A stretch of DNA of 64,000 bases from Planctomycetota bacterium (GCA_016716265.1 JADJWQ010000006.1:2445501-2509500); one strand, 5' to 3'. Counted from the first letter of the stretch, positions 53,176 to 62,396 are shown. The notes: generated from the sequence alone by a model not told the origin. Numbers and translations: made by a program.

Positions 53176-54798
53176 TCACGCCTCGTGCACGAACTCGAGC
53201 CCGGTCGCCTTGGCCAGCTCCTCCAGCGGCTCGCGCACGTCTCCGTACACGGTCACGCGGTGCCAGGAGTAGCGGTCCCACTCGGCGAACAGCTTGCCGA
53301 TGTCGCCCTTCACCTCGGCGGCGAGCTTGGTCCGGCAGGCCAGCTCGTTGTCGACATTGCCCACCGCCTTCGCCTGGTGGACGATCAGGCTGCGGAAGTC
53401 GTGGCTGAAGTCGAACGTGGTCGTCAGGTAGCCGGCCGGCATCAGCGATTGCACCGACGCGCCCTGGTGGTCCTCGGCGTGTGAGCGGATCCGCCAGGCG
53501 TTGGCCGGACCATCGGGACCGAACATCCGGGTCGGCGCGACGCAGTGCGCATAGATGATCTGGTTGCGCGCGGTGTCGAGAACCGGGTCCGACGCGAAGC
53601 AGGCCCGTCCGAACATCTCTCGGCACACGACCATGCTGATCAGATCGCGGACCTGCGCCTCGCAGGTTCCGGACAGCACGCCGTCGTCGTTCATCTGCCG
53701 GTAGCCGAGGCACGGGTAGCCCGGCAGCATGCCGCTGTAGAACCCACCCAGGCAGTCCATGGTGATCCCCTGCGCGCCGTGGCGGTCGAGCAGCGTGCGC
53801 ATCGCGAGGTAGATGCGTGCCGAGCCTTGCAGGTCTTCGGTCCACGGTTCGACGACCTCGGCGGCATCCTGGCTCCAGCGCTCGACCAACCGGGCAGCCT
53901 CGTCAGGGTCGGCATCCTCGTACGCCGCGTTGATCTCGTCGAAGTCCGCCGACAGGACCGTCGCGCCGAGCACCTCGCGCACCGGTCGCTGGTCGCGAGT
54001 AACCGCCAGGAGCCTCGTGTCGCGCAGGCGTTCGAGCACCGTCCCGACGCTTCGCACCTCGACTGGATCGTCGCGGCAGGAGAGCACGCCGCCCGGGCGG
54101 AACGTGGCGGCGTACGCCTCGGCCGCGCGCTCGCGGAATGCCTCGGCGCCGACCGGTTCTTCCGCAAGTCCGCGGAAGCAGCGCGCGACCTCGACCGCAT
54201 CCTGCGTGCGGCTCGACGAGATGCCGACCACCGGGGCACCGGCGCGCAGCAGCCGGGCGTGCTGCGTCAGGAAGACTCCCGAGCCCGCATACAGGTCGTC
54301 GACCAGGAGGGTCGGCAGCTTCGACGCGACGATCGCGTCGAGCACGCGCGGCGCGAGCCCCCAGTTCGTGCACAGGAAGTACATCATCACGCCGTCGACC
54401 GCGCCCATCAGCTCGCGCACCCGCGGAAGGTCGGCTTCGGCGCCGTCCTGTCCGACCGTCAGCGGCACGAAATCGACCCCGGAGCAACCTTCGGAGAGCT
54501 CCTGCAGGATCGCGCAAGTGCGCGTGGTGTAGTCGCGATCGACGAAGGGCCACACGTTGACTCCGTCGGGCACCGTGAGGAACACGACACCGACCGTCGC
54601 CGCAGCGGGCCGCACGCGCGGCGCGACGCCGGTTGACGCGGTCGTGGACTCGTTTGCGTGCGGCACGCCGACGGCGGCCGCAGCCGCCGCGACACCGCAG
54701 CTGCCCAGGAACCCGCGCCGGCTCAGGGTGTGGTGCGCACAATGGGAACAGCCCCGCTTCCCACCGGCACCGGCTCTGCTCGTCGGAACGCTGCACAT
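53176..54798 (-). CDS. Tat-exported L-fucose/arabinose-isomerase-like protein
   Basis: Predicted 540 aa. A twin-arginine signal (S-R-R-G-F-L-G at about residues 26-32) is followed by a hydrophobic alanine-rich stretch and A-N-E-S. The body follows the FucI/AraA sugar-isomerase architecture: V-V-G-I-S-S-S-R-T-Q-D in the first half, and M-D-C-L-G-G-F-Y-S with Y-R-Q-M-N-D-D-G-V-L-S-G-T-C-E in the second half, equivalent to the L-N-D-E-G-I-x-A-A-C-E block of FucI. True FucI is a cytoplasmic metal-dependent ketol isomerase; an exported homologue is unusual and suggests a non-canonical sugar-binding or isomerase role. Substrate and metal ligands cannot be confirmed by eye. ATG 54798 is well placed. 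Confidence 0.75.
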   Translation of the reverse strand: MCSVPTSRAGAGGKRGCSHCAHHTLSRRGFLGSCGVAAAAAAVGVPHANESTTASTGVAPRVRPAAATVGVVFLTVPDGVNVWPFVDRDYTTRTCAILQELSEGCSGVDFVPLTVGQDGAEADLPRVRELMGAVDGVMMYFLCTNWGLAPRVLDAIVASKLPTLLVDDLYAGSGVFLTQHARLLRAGAPVVGISSSRTQDAVEVARCFRGLAEEPVGAEAFRERAAEAYAATFRPGGVLSCRDDPVEVRSVGTVLERLRDTRLLAVTRDQRPVREVLGATVLSADFDEINAAYEDADPDEAARLVERWSQDAAEVVEPWTEDLQGSARIYLAMRTLLDRHGAQGITMDCLGGFYSGMLPGYPCLGYRQMNDDGVLSGTCEAQVRDLISMVVCREMFGRACFASDPVLDTARNQIIYAHCVAPTRMFGPDGPANAWRIRSHAEDHQGASVQSLMPAGYLTTTFDFSHDFRSLIVHQAKAVGNVDNELACRTKLAAEVKGDIGKLFAEWDRYSWHRVTVYGDVREPLEELAKATGLEFVHEA

Positions 54799-54879
54799 TG
54801 CCTCACGTCCTCTTCACGACGGTGAATGGGCGGAGGCCTGGAGGTCGTCCCGCGACGGCCGAGCCTCCGGGGCGGATTC

Positions 54880-55840
54880 TACACTGGCCTGGCGCCTTCC
54901 GACGCGCACGACTTCCCCAGCCACCGGAACGTCGATCGGCCGGATCCGCACGGCCCCGAGGTCCGGCAGCCGGCTTTCCAGAAACCCGTCTTGCTCCCCA
55001 CGCGCGCTCCTGCGTCGAACTCGGACGGCCCGCGCGCGTCGCCGGTGTCGAACGAGTGCGCAGGGGCGCGGCGATCCAGCCATGGAGTCGCGTGAACGCA
55101 GCAGCGGTCTCGTGAACGACCCGTCCCGAACAGCGTGGCGCGCGAGGTCTGATCTACGTGTCGCGCGACAGACAGGATCAGCACCGCATCGGCGATGCGG
55201 ATCGCGCAGAGCCCGGCGAGCGCGGGCCAGCGGCGAAAGACCGCGGCGCAGGCGAGGCCGACGATCGCGAGAACGATCCAGGTGAGCGCGAGGCCCTGGC
55301 GCCAGGAGAACAGGATCCGAGGCGCCGGACCCGAGAAGACGAGCGGACGCGGCGTCCCCCCGTATCCTCCCACGACGCTGCGTAATCGGCGTGCCCGAAT
55401 GCGGTGCGCAGAGGACGACCGCCGCACACGCGGATCTCGTCGGGGCAGATCGGGTGGCCGACACCCGCTTCCTCGGCGACGACTTCCGCGCGTTCCGCGT
55501 CGGTCGAGGGCGATCGCTGTGCAGCCAGCACCAGGTGAGCAGGCTGCCGAAGGCGAAACCGATCAGGAGTGCACGCGGGCAGACGGTGCTGCGCGCGAAC
55601 TGCGGAGCGGAGCAGAACAGCGTGAGGGCCGCGCAGTAGGTCGGCAACCTCCACGAGGTCCCGTCGAGCGAAGCGACCTACCACGTCGCCCAGACGAGGC
55701 TCAGCGGCACCAGCGCGCTGCGCGACGCACCCGGCGCGGGCAAGGTGGTCCTGGCTCGATCCGACTCGGGCACCGGCGAAGGACAGTCCCTTGCCCGCGG
55801 AGCGCGGGAGCCGAAACCCAGCCGGGAATTCGTGTCTGAC
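54880..55840 (-). pseudogene. Membrane-protein remnant
   Basis: Minus-strand hydrophobic segments in different frames: A-L-L-I-G-F-A-F-G-S-L-L-T-W-C-W and A-L-V-P-L-S-L-V-W-A-T-W, then G-L-A-L-T-W-I-V-L-A-I-V-G-L-A-C-A-A-V and C-A-I-R-I-A-D-A-V-L-I-L-S-V-A. The frames are separated by frameshifts and at least one stop, so it looks like a decayed multi-pass membrane protein. Its family is unknown. It might be the other half of the membrane-protein fragment at 57947-58520; the FG-GAP gene lies between them. Confidence 0.5.
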
Positions 55841-55913
55841 CGATCGGGGCCGCCGCGATGAGGTCGTGGGCCGAGCATTCGGCCCGCCCGACCCATCGCA
55901 ACCGACGACTCCG

Positions 55914-57986
55914 ATGAACACGAACTCACGCAACGTGCTCCGCTCGACCCTCGGCCTCGCCCTGCTCGCCGTCCCCCTCGCCGCCCAGGAGCAGATCGTG
56001 GGAACCTACGTTCCCTCGGCGATGCGCGGCGCCGGCGGCACGCCGGCCCGCGCCTCCGCGGTGGCCTTCGGCGACATGAGCGGCGACGGCTTGCCCGACC
56101 TGGTCACGGTCGAGAGTTCGACCGGCTGGGTGGCGGTCTTCGACAACGACGGCCTCGGCGGCTTCCCCTACGGCAGCACCGCGAGCGGGATCGTCACCAA
56201 TGCCTGGGACGTCGTCACCGTCGACCTCGACGGCCTGTTCCGCCGCGACGTCGCCGTGACGCAACGCGGTGGGACCAATCAGGTGATGATCGGACTGAGC
56301 ACCTCCGCATCGGGCGCCTACACCGCACCGACGACAGCGACCTTCGCCACCAGTGGCGACCCGATCCAGATCCTCGAGTTCGACGTCGATGGCGACGGCG
56401 ATCGCGATCTCGCGGTGCTCTCCCGCAGCACCAATGCGATCGACATCCTCCGCAACGACGGATTCATCTTCGGCGTCTTCACGATGACGAGTTCCGCCCT
56501 CGCGTTGCCGGGGTCGGCGACACCGAATGCCTTCGCGACGGGCGACTTCAACGGCGACGGCCTGCCGGACCTCGCGGTGGTCTACGCCGGAGTCGGCAAT
56601 GGCGAGATCTACCTGAACACCACGGCGACGCGCGACGGCAGCTCGACCCCGAGCTGGCGCGCGCCGCTCCCGGTCACGCCGGGGACCAATCCGGTCGCCG
56701 TCACGACCGGCGACTTCGACGGCGACGGCTTCGACGACCTCGCGGCCGTGAACGCGGACTCCCGCGACATCTCCGTGCTGCTCAACCGCGGCACCGCGAC
56801 CGTCGGCTGGCCGGCGACGGTCGACTTCACCACGACTCCACCCGTCATCCTCCCCCCGGGTGCCGTCCCCTCGGCGATCGTGTCCGGCGACACCAACGGC
56901 GACGGCAGCCGCGACCTCGCGATCACGATGAGTCCTTCGCCCTGGTGGCCAGGCGTCAACTTCGTGATCTACGCCAACAACGGCAGCGGCGCCTTCCCGA
57001 TGAACGCCGGCTACGCGACCGGCCCCGGCCCCGTCGATCTCGCCGTCGCCGACATCGACGGCGATCTCGACCTCGACTTCGCCACCGCCGACTCGAACGG
57101 TTCGACGGTCAGCCCGCGACAGGACTTCACCATGCTGCGCAAGGACGGACCGATCGGCTGCTGCTGCCACGAATTCGTGGCCGGCGTGAACGACTCGTTC
57201 GCCGCCGGACCGGCAGCCGTCGAAGTCGCCTGTCCGCGCGTGCCCCTCGCGGCCTGGCTCGGAGCCGGTCGACGTCAGTTCGACGGCCCTCCCGGCGCCT
57301 TCACCGGCTTCGCGCACACCTTCACGCAGCTCCCCGATCGCATCGTCACCGCGGAACTCACCCTGAGCGTGCTGGTGGACGGCGCCAACAACCTCGCCGA
57401 CGAGATCCTCCTCGCCTGGGACGGCGGAGCGGCCGGCCCGCTGTGCTGGCGGATCCCGCTGAGCCAGATCATCGCCCCGGTCGGCACGACGATCAGCGGC
57501 ACCGCCACGATCGACCTCGGCTCGCTGCCCGGTGGACTCGATCTGCGCCCCTGGCTCGACGCCGGCCGCGCGCTCGACGTCGCGATCGGCGCGAACACCT
57601 TCGTGGATCACCTCCACCTCCACCTCGTGACCAGCTGCCCCAGCTTCCTGCCCGGCCCATCGAAGACCGACATGCTCGGCCTCGACTCGACGCCGCTCGT
57701 CTCCGGCAGCACCGCGACCTTCACGATCTCGAACGCACCGCCCTTCGGCATCGCCGCGATGCTGCTCGGTGTGGGTGTCGGCTGCACGCCCTTCCCCGGC
57801 TTCTGCATCGATCCCCTCGTCGCCGACTTCGGCGTCGTGCTGGTCCCCTCGAGCGGGACCGCGAACGTCACGGTCAACATCCCGAGCCTGCCGGCGTGCC
57901 CGATGGTGCACCTGCAGGCGGTGTCCCTCGATCCGTCGAACTCGACCTACAAGTGGTCGTGCACGCTCTCCGAGTACGTGTTCTGA
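55914..57986 (+). CDS. Secreted FG-GAP/VCBS-repeat protein
   Basis: Predicted 690 aa with a signal peptide ending L-A-A and Gln at +1 (Q-E-Q-I-V-G-T). Seven or so FG-GAP-like repeats follow: F-G-D-M-S-G-D-G-L-P-D-L, V-D-G-D-G-D-R-D-L-A-V, F-N-G-D-G-L-P-D-L-A, F-D-G-D-G-F-D-D-L-A, T-N-G-D-G-S-R-D-L, I-D-G-D-L-D-L-D-F-A (residues about 45-400). Each carries a calcium-binding D-x-D-G-D pattern, so it should form a beta-propeller. The region from about residue 430 is a different beta-rich domain with H-L-H-L-H, and the end (L-V-S-G-S-T-A-T-F-T-I-S-N-A-P) belongs to the shared C-terminal module. ATG 55914 is selected by the signal peptide. Confidence 0.9.
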   Translation: MNTNSRNVLRSTLGLALLAVPLAAQEQIVGTYVPSAMRGAGGTPARASAVAFGDMSGDGLPDLVTVESSTGWVAVFDNDGLGGFPYGSTASGIVTNAWDVVTVDLDGLFRRDVAVTQRGGTNQVMIGLSTSASGAYTAPTTATFATSGDPIQILEFDVDGDGDRDLAVLSRSTNAIDILRNDGFIFGVFTMTSSALALPGSATPNAFATGDFNGDGLPDLAVVYAGVGNGEIYLNTTATRDGSSTPSWRAPLPVTPGTNPVAVTTGDFDGDGFDDLAAVNADSRDISVLLNRGTATVGWPATVDFTTTPPVILPPGAVPSAIVSGDTNGDGSRDLAITMSPSPWWPGVNFVIYANNGSGAFPMNAGYATGPGPVDLAVADIDGDLDLDFATADSNGSTVSPRQDFTMLRKDGPIGCCCHEFVAGVNDSFAAGPAAVEVACPRVPLAAWLGAGRRQFDGPPGAFTGFAHTFTQLPDRIVTAELTLSVLVDGANNLADEILLAWDGGAAGPLCWRIPLSQIIAPVGTTISGTATIDLGSLPGGLDLRPWLDAGRALDVAIGANTFVDHLHLHLVTSCPSFLPGPSKTDMLGLDSTPLVSGSTATFTISNAPPFGIAAMLLGVGVGCTPFPGFCIDPLVADFGVVLVPSSGTANVTVNIPSLPACPMVHLQAVSLDPSNSTYKWSCTLSEYVF

Positions 57987-58520
57987 GACGAGCGCATGCA
58001 CGCAGATGCGCCGATCGACCGTGCCTCGGTCGGCGCAGCGGACGACGCGGTGTGTGCAGCGATCGCTTCCAGCACCGCGGTCAGCAGCATGACATTGCCG
58101 AGCATCGAGAAGACGAAGGTGATCGCGTCGCCGACCGAGAAGGCGTCGAGCTGGACGCAGGGCGAGGCCATCAGGCAGCCAATCGCGTCGAGCCGCACGA
58201 GGTCGCCGGTCATCTGGTCGAGGATGGTGGTCATCGCCACCAGAAACTCGGCGTAGAGCAGACCGATGATCGCGGCGACCCAGCCCGGTGCGGCGTGCTC
58301 GGGGAGCAGGGTCTCGAGCGTCATCGACGAGCGGATCGTGCCGGGGAGCAGCCCGGTCGCCTTGGGCACGACGTGCAGCCACAATCCGATTCCGAGCTGC
58401 GGACCGACAGCGATCGCGAGCACCTTCGCCTCGGCGGCGCCACGTTGCCCGAAGTCGAGCATCCCGGCCCCAGGGCAGCAGTGCGAGGCCGAACGTCGTG
58501 GCGAACGGATGACGACTGAC
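57947..58520 (-). pseudogene. Membrane-protein fragment
   Basis: The minus strand overlaps the end of the FG-GAP gene by 40 bp. Hydrophobic helices are V-L-A-I-A-V-G-P-Q-L-G-I-G-L-W-L, W-V-A-A-I-I-G-L-L-Y-A-E-F and V-F-S-M-L-G-N-V-M-L-L-T-A-V-L. Upstream helix L-A-L-L-P-W-G is in another frame, after a one-base shift near 58470. It is probably a truncated or frameshifted membrane protein. No start was identified. Confidence 0.5.
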
Positions 58521-58577
58521 GGAGCTCCAGCCGCGTTTCCACGACGCGCAACGAGCGCCCCTGCCCGACGCGACAGC

Positions 58578-61109
58578 TCAGTCGCGGCGCAACCGCTGGA
58601 CCCCTGGGCGGGCCGCGTCGCCCGTCGACACGAACATGTCGAGGTCGCGGTTGCAGTCGCGGTCGGCGTCGATCAGCGCGATGTGCGCCGTCGGTCCGTT
58701 CCACAGCGCGACGTTCGGGTCGGCGGTCAGCTGGCCGGTGCCGTCGTTGACGAGGAACTCGTCGGCACCGGTGGCGTCGCCGCGAATCGCGTCGACGTCG
58801 CCGTCACGGTCGAGGTCGACCGCCAGCAGCGCCGAGGTCGCGCTGCCGGCGAGCGCGGGCGCCGCCGGGAACGCGCCCCCACCGTCGTTGAGCCACACCG
58901 CGAAGCCGTTCGGGCCGCCGAGCTGCAGGTCGGCGACGCCGTCGCCGTCGAGGTCGCCGGTCGCGATCGCGTCGATCCGGTCGTTGCCGAGCGTCGCGGC
59001 GGACGCGAGGAACGCGGACACGCCGTCGTGCAGCGCGATCTCCACGCCCGCGTCGGTGCCGAGCACGAGGTCGTCGTGGCCGTCGGCGTCGACGTCCGCG
59101 AGCGCGATCGAGCGCACGCGCGCGCCGAGCTGCTGGCTGACCGCGGGGTAGGCTCCGGTCACGGCGTCCTGCAGCCAGACCTGGACCTCGCGCGTCGTCG
59201 AGGCATGCACGACCACGATGTCCGGTCGTGCGTCCACGTCGACGTCGGCGACCAGGGCGGCCTCGATCCCCGCGAGCGACAGCGTCCGTGGCTGCATCGT
59301 GAACATGCCCGCGCCGTCGCCGAGCCACAGCGCCGGCGCGCTGGCCGCGCCACCGAGCAGCAGATCGTCGATGCCGTCGCGGTCGAAGTCCGCGACGGCC
59401 ACCACGTCCGCACCGGCGCTCCCCGGCAGGTCGCGCTCGGCGAACGCGCCCCTGCCGTCGTTGTCGGCCAAACCGACGTCGACGCCGGCGCCGCGCGTCG
59501 CGACGAGGTCCGCGTCGCCGTCCAGGTCGAGATCGAGCGCGGCGAAGCCGAACACGGCATTGCCGCCGAACACCGCGCCGTCCGGTGTGTACGTCACCGG
59601 GCCGAGCGTGCCGGCCATCGAGTTGAGCCACACGTAGGGCGCGGCGCCGTCGACGGCCGCGACGAAGTCCACGTCCCCGTCGCCGTCGAGGTCGGCCGCC
59701 GCGACGCCGAGCGTCGCGCGATCACCGAGACGCTGGCCGCTGTCGGTGAGGTTGCCGGCGGGGTCGAGGAACCAGATCTCGTCGGGCTGCCGGTTGCCGT
59801 TGCCCGCAAAGACGTCGAGGTCGCCGTCCTCGTCGATGTCGGCGAGGATCACGCGGTCGGTCGCCGCGTTCACGAGTCGATCGGTCGGCGCGAACACGCC
59901 GTGGCCGTCGTTGAGCCAGGCGCGCGACGGATCGCGTCCGGCGACGATCAGGTCGACGTCGCCGTCGCAGTCGAGATCGCCCGCCGCGATCGAACGCGTC
60001 GAGCCGGTGCCGATCGTCTGACCGGAGTCGGCGAAGTTGCCGGCGCCGTCGCCGAAGAACAGCGCGTTCGGGCCCGAGCGACCCTGCACCGCGTCGAGGA
60101 TCGCGTCGCCGTCCACGTCGACGAGCAGCACCGTGTGCGTGTTGTCGCGACCGCCGAGCGTCGCACCCGCGGTGAACACGCCCGCACCGTCGTTGAGCCA
60201 GATCCGGTCGAGCTGGCCCGCGCCGTTGCCCTGCAGGACGTCGAGGTCGCCGTCGCGGTCGACATCGCCAACGCCGAGCGCGGTCGTGCGCGATGCGGGC
60301 ATCGACGCGCCGGCGGTGAACCGCGCCGACCCGTCGTTGATCCAGACCTGATCGGAGCCGTTCCGGCCCGACCAGATGTCGAGGTCGCCGTCGCCGTCGA
60401 GGTCGGCGAGCAGCAATGCCGTCGTCGAGCCGGTGCCCCCCGCGAACGCGCCTGCCAGTTCGGTGAAGCTGCCGCTGCCGTCGTTGATCCAGACCGCGTC
60501 GTCCCCGCGATCGCCACCGATCACGAGGTCGTGGTCACCGTCGCCGTCGAGGTCGCCGGTCTCGACGACCCCGCCTCCGCGCGACGGTCCGCGACCCGCC
60601 GGGGCCGCCGTGAACCCCGGTGCGACGTCGACCGGAGCGGCCGCGGGACGGGCAGGTGTTCCGGTCGAGGCGTCGACGATGCCCGACGCGTCGACGGCAG
60701 TCGTGAGGCCGGACGGCGCGTTCGGCATCGCGCGGCCGACGTCGTGCGTGCCGCGCGCTCGCAGGCGCGGGCGCGTGCCGAGCGTGATCACGACCCGCTC
60801 GGCGCGCGCATCGGGAGCGACGGTCGCGCCCGCGCCGAAGCTGTCACCCTCGACCGGCAGCTCGAAGTCCTCCACGCTTGCCGCACGCGCGTCGACCGCC
60901 CGGTCGAAGCAGACCGTGACCGTGTCGCCGGCGTCGAGCGCGCCGTTCGCGTTCACGTCCGCAATCAGCGCATAGCCGACCACGCGCGGCCCCGGCTGCG
61001 AGGAACCCGACGAGGAGCCCGAGCCGCCGCACGCGGCGAGCACCGCGAGGCCGAGGGACGCGGCGACGAGGCGGGGACCATGAAGCTGGAGCTGGGGCAC
61101 GGCATTCAT
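58578..61109 (-). CDS. Lipoprotein with FG-GAP/VCBS repeats
   Basis: Predicted 843 aa. A lipobox A-V-L-A-A-C is followed by a Gly/Ser-rich linker. The rest is an extended series of FG-GAP/VCBS repeats with Ca-binding D-L-D-G-D-G-D motifs (for example T-G-D-L-D-G-D-G-D-H, L-A-D-L-D-G-D-G-D-L, G-D-V-D-R-D-G-D-L, A-A-D-L-D-G-D-G-D-V and D-L-D-R-D-G-D-V-D), at least 12 copies. This is the extracellular propeller arrangement seen in integrin-like and toxin-associated proteins. As a lipoprotein it may sit in the outer membrane. It is intact, with no catalytic motif. Its location next to the other FG-GAP gene suggests functional relatedness, not a proven operon. Confidence 0.92.
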   Translation of the reverse strand: MNAVPQLQLHGPRLVAASLGLAVLAACGGSGSSSGSSQPGPRVVGYALIADVNANGALDAGDTVTVCFDRAVDARAASVEDFELPVEGDSFGAGATVAPDARAERVVITLGTRPRLRARGTHDVGRAMPNAPSGLTTAVDASGIVDASTGTPARPAAAPVDVAPGFTAAPAGRGPSRGGGVVETGDLDGDGDHDLVIGGDRGDDAVWINDGSGSFTELAGAFAGGTGSTTALLLADLDGDGDLDIWSGRNGSDQVWINDGSARFTAGASMPASRTTALGVGDVDRDGDLDVLQGNGAGQLDRIWLNDGAGVFTAGATLGGRDNTHTVLLVDVDGDAILDAVQGRSGPNALFFGDGAGNFADSGQTIGTGSTRSIAAGDLDCDGDVDLIVAGRDPSRAWLNDGHGVFAPTDRLVNAATDRVILADIDEDGDLDVFAGNGNRQPDEIWFLDPAGNLTDSGQRLGDRATLGVAAADLDGDGDVDFVAAVDGAAPYVWLNSMAGTLGPVTYTPDGAVFGGNAVFGFAALDLDLDGDADLVATRGAGVDVGLADNDGRGAFAERDLPGSAGADVVAVADFDRDGIDDLLLGGAASAPALWLGDGAGMFTMQPRTLSLAGIEAALVADVDVDARPDIVVVHASTTREVQVWLQDAVTGAYPAVSQQLGARVRSIALADVDADGHDDLVLGTDAGVEIALHDGVSAFLASAATLGNDRIDAIATGDLDGDGVADLQLGGPNGFAVWLNDGGGAFPAAPALAGSATSALLAVDLDRDGDVDAIRGDATGADEFLVNDGTGQLTADPNVALWNGPTAHIALIDADRDCNRDLDMFVSTGDAARPGVQRLRRD

Positions 61110-61364
61110 GAGAGGGATCCTCGTCGTATCGCGAAGCCCGGGCGCTACGCACGGCCCTCACGGCCCGGCCAGCGAGACACCCCGAAACCGTACCGCGGCG
61201 GGATGCGGTGTGGCGTGCCTCGAGGTGGCGGGTCGCACGAAGTCCCGTTCGCATTGGCGTGTCCCACGTCGTTCCGATCGGAGACCGCACGTCCACCGCG
61301 TCGGCGAACCCGAGTTCTCTCGACCGTACCCCGACCGGCGGCCGCGCCTCGACGACGAGGGCGC

Positions 61365-61824
61365 TGCTGCGGATCGAGGGGCCCGTGACCGGGCCTGACG
61401 GCCAGCCAGCCCCGGAACGATCGTGTACGCCTGACGCACCAATGCCGAGGGGTTCTACCCGAAGGACGCGAGGCTTCACGGCCAGGCGGCCTACATGCAC
61501 GGCGAGCAGCGCGGATGGGTGCGGGCCGACGCCCAGGGGCGCTACCGATTCGAGTCCATCCGGCCGGAGGAACATCCCGGTCGGGAGGACCCGCAGCACG
61601 TTCACATGCATGTGATCGAGCCTGGGCGCCGCACGTACTACATCGAGAACACCGTGTTCACGGACGATCCTCTGCTCACCGCGGAGCGCCGGGAAAGGGA
61701 ATCGGCAGGCAGAGGCGGTCATGGCATGGCGACGCCAAGGCGCGAAGATGAGGGCGTCTGGGTCGTGCGGCGGGACATCGTGCTGGGAGCGGGAACCCCC
61801 GGCTACCCGGCACTCGAGGAGTGA
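61365..61824 (+). pseudogene. Dioxygenase-like/carboxypeptidase-regulatory-like fragment
   Basis: The frame reads L-L-R-I-E-G-P-V-T-G-P-D-G-Q-P-A-P, then after a one-base shift V-Y-A-stop-R-T-N-A-E-G-F-Y-P-K-D-A-R-L-H-G. It then runs open from about 61455 to 61824, through G-W-V-R-A-D-A-Q-G-R-Y-R-F-E-S-I-R-P and H-V-H-M-H-V-I-E-P. These are the core segments of intradiol-dioxygenase/protocatechuate-dioxygenase-like proteins. The stop and frameshift indicate a pseudogene; an expressed fragment from 61495 is possible. Confidence 0.6.
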
Positions 61825-61991
61825 GGTCTCGTCGGGTGTTGGATCGAACCGGACCGGGTCGAGTCGCCGCCGAGAATCGGGACGCTCGCGACGGGCGACC
61901 CGACCGGTCACGCCGACTAGCAGCCACAGCGAGTCACGTCCCCCCGGAGGATGCGACACCGGCACGGCTCACGTGCGCTCTCCGGGGAACC

Positions 61992-62197
61992 GCACCGCCC
62001 CATCGGCCCGAACTGTGGCCGCTTGAACTCCTCGCTGCTCAGCGCCGACCTCGGAATCCAGGTGGCGCGACGCCCGGGCGGTGCCTCTCGCCGCCGGCAG
62101 CGACCCGAAGTCGGCAGGATCTGTGCGATCCGACTCCCCGCCAGTGCCTCCGAGCGGGCTCTCGCTCCACCGCACGGCGCTCAGGCTCCCCGGGGCG
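61992..62197 (+). repeat. Dispersed imperfect repeat, copy 2
   Basis: Matches 46328-46502 in order (ACCGCCCCATCG block first, then CTGTGG.CC, then GATC.GACTCCC and CTCGCTCCAC). It lies directly beside the integrase remnant, so it could be part of a mobile element end or attachment region. Confidence 0.45.
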
Positions 62198-62396
62198 GAG
62201 CGCCCACCCCTTTCGTCCTGCCTGGGGGCGCGTAGGTCCAGAGCTCCAGGATCAAGTCCAGGGTCGCGTGCCCGAGCAGCGGCCGCACCGTCTTCGGGTC
62301 GACGCCGACCTTGATCAGCCTGGTCGCGGTCGCAGCCTTCGATCGTCGGCAGCACGCGGACGTCAACGGCTGTCCTTCGAACCGCATCGGTGTCAC
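62181..62396 (-). pseudogene. Tyrosine recombinase (phage-type integrase) C-terminal remnant
   Basis: The minus strand contains A-T-R-L-I-K-V-G-V-D-P-K-T-V-R-P-L-L-G-H-A-T then L-E-L-W-T-Y-A. This is the box II region of tyrosine recombinases (H-x-x-R-H-T-x-A-T-x-L..L-G-H-x-x). The catalytic histidine/arginine just upstream is damaged (S-A-C-C-R-R-S-K-A). Only about 70 residues are left. Evidence for a former integrated element at this end of the window. Confidence 0.75.

Noticed and set aside
55926..61388. Very long antisense frames over the FG-GAP genes (818 and 1040 codons)
   Set aside because: These mirror the Asp/Gly/Val-rich repeat coding of the real genes; no independent evidence.
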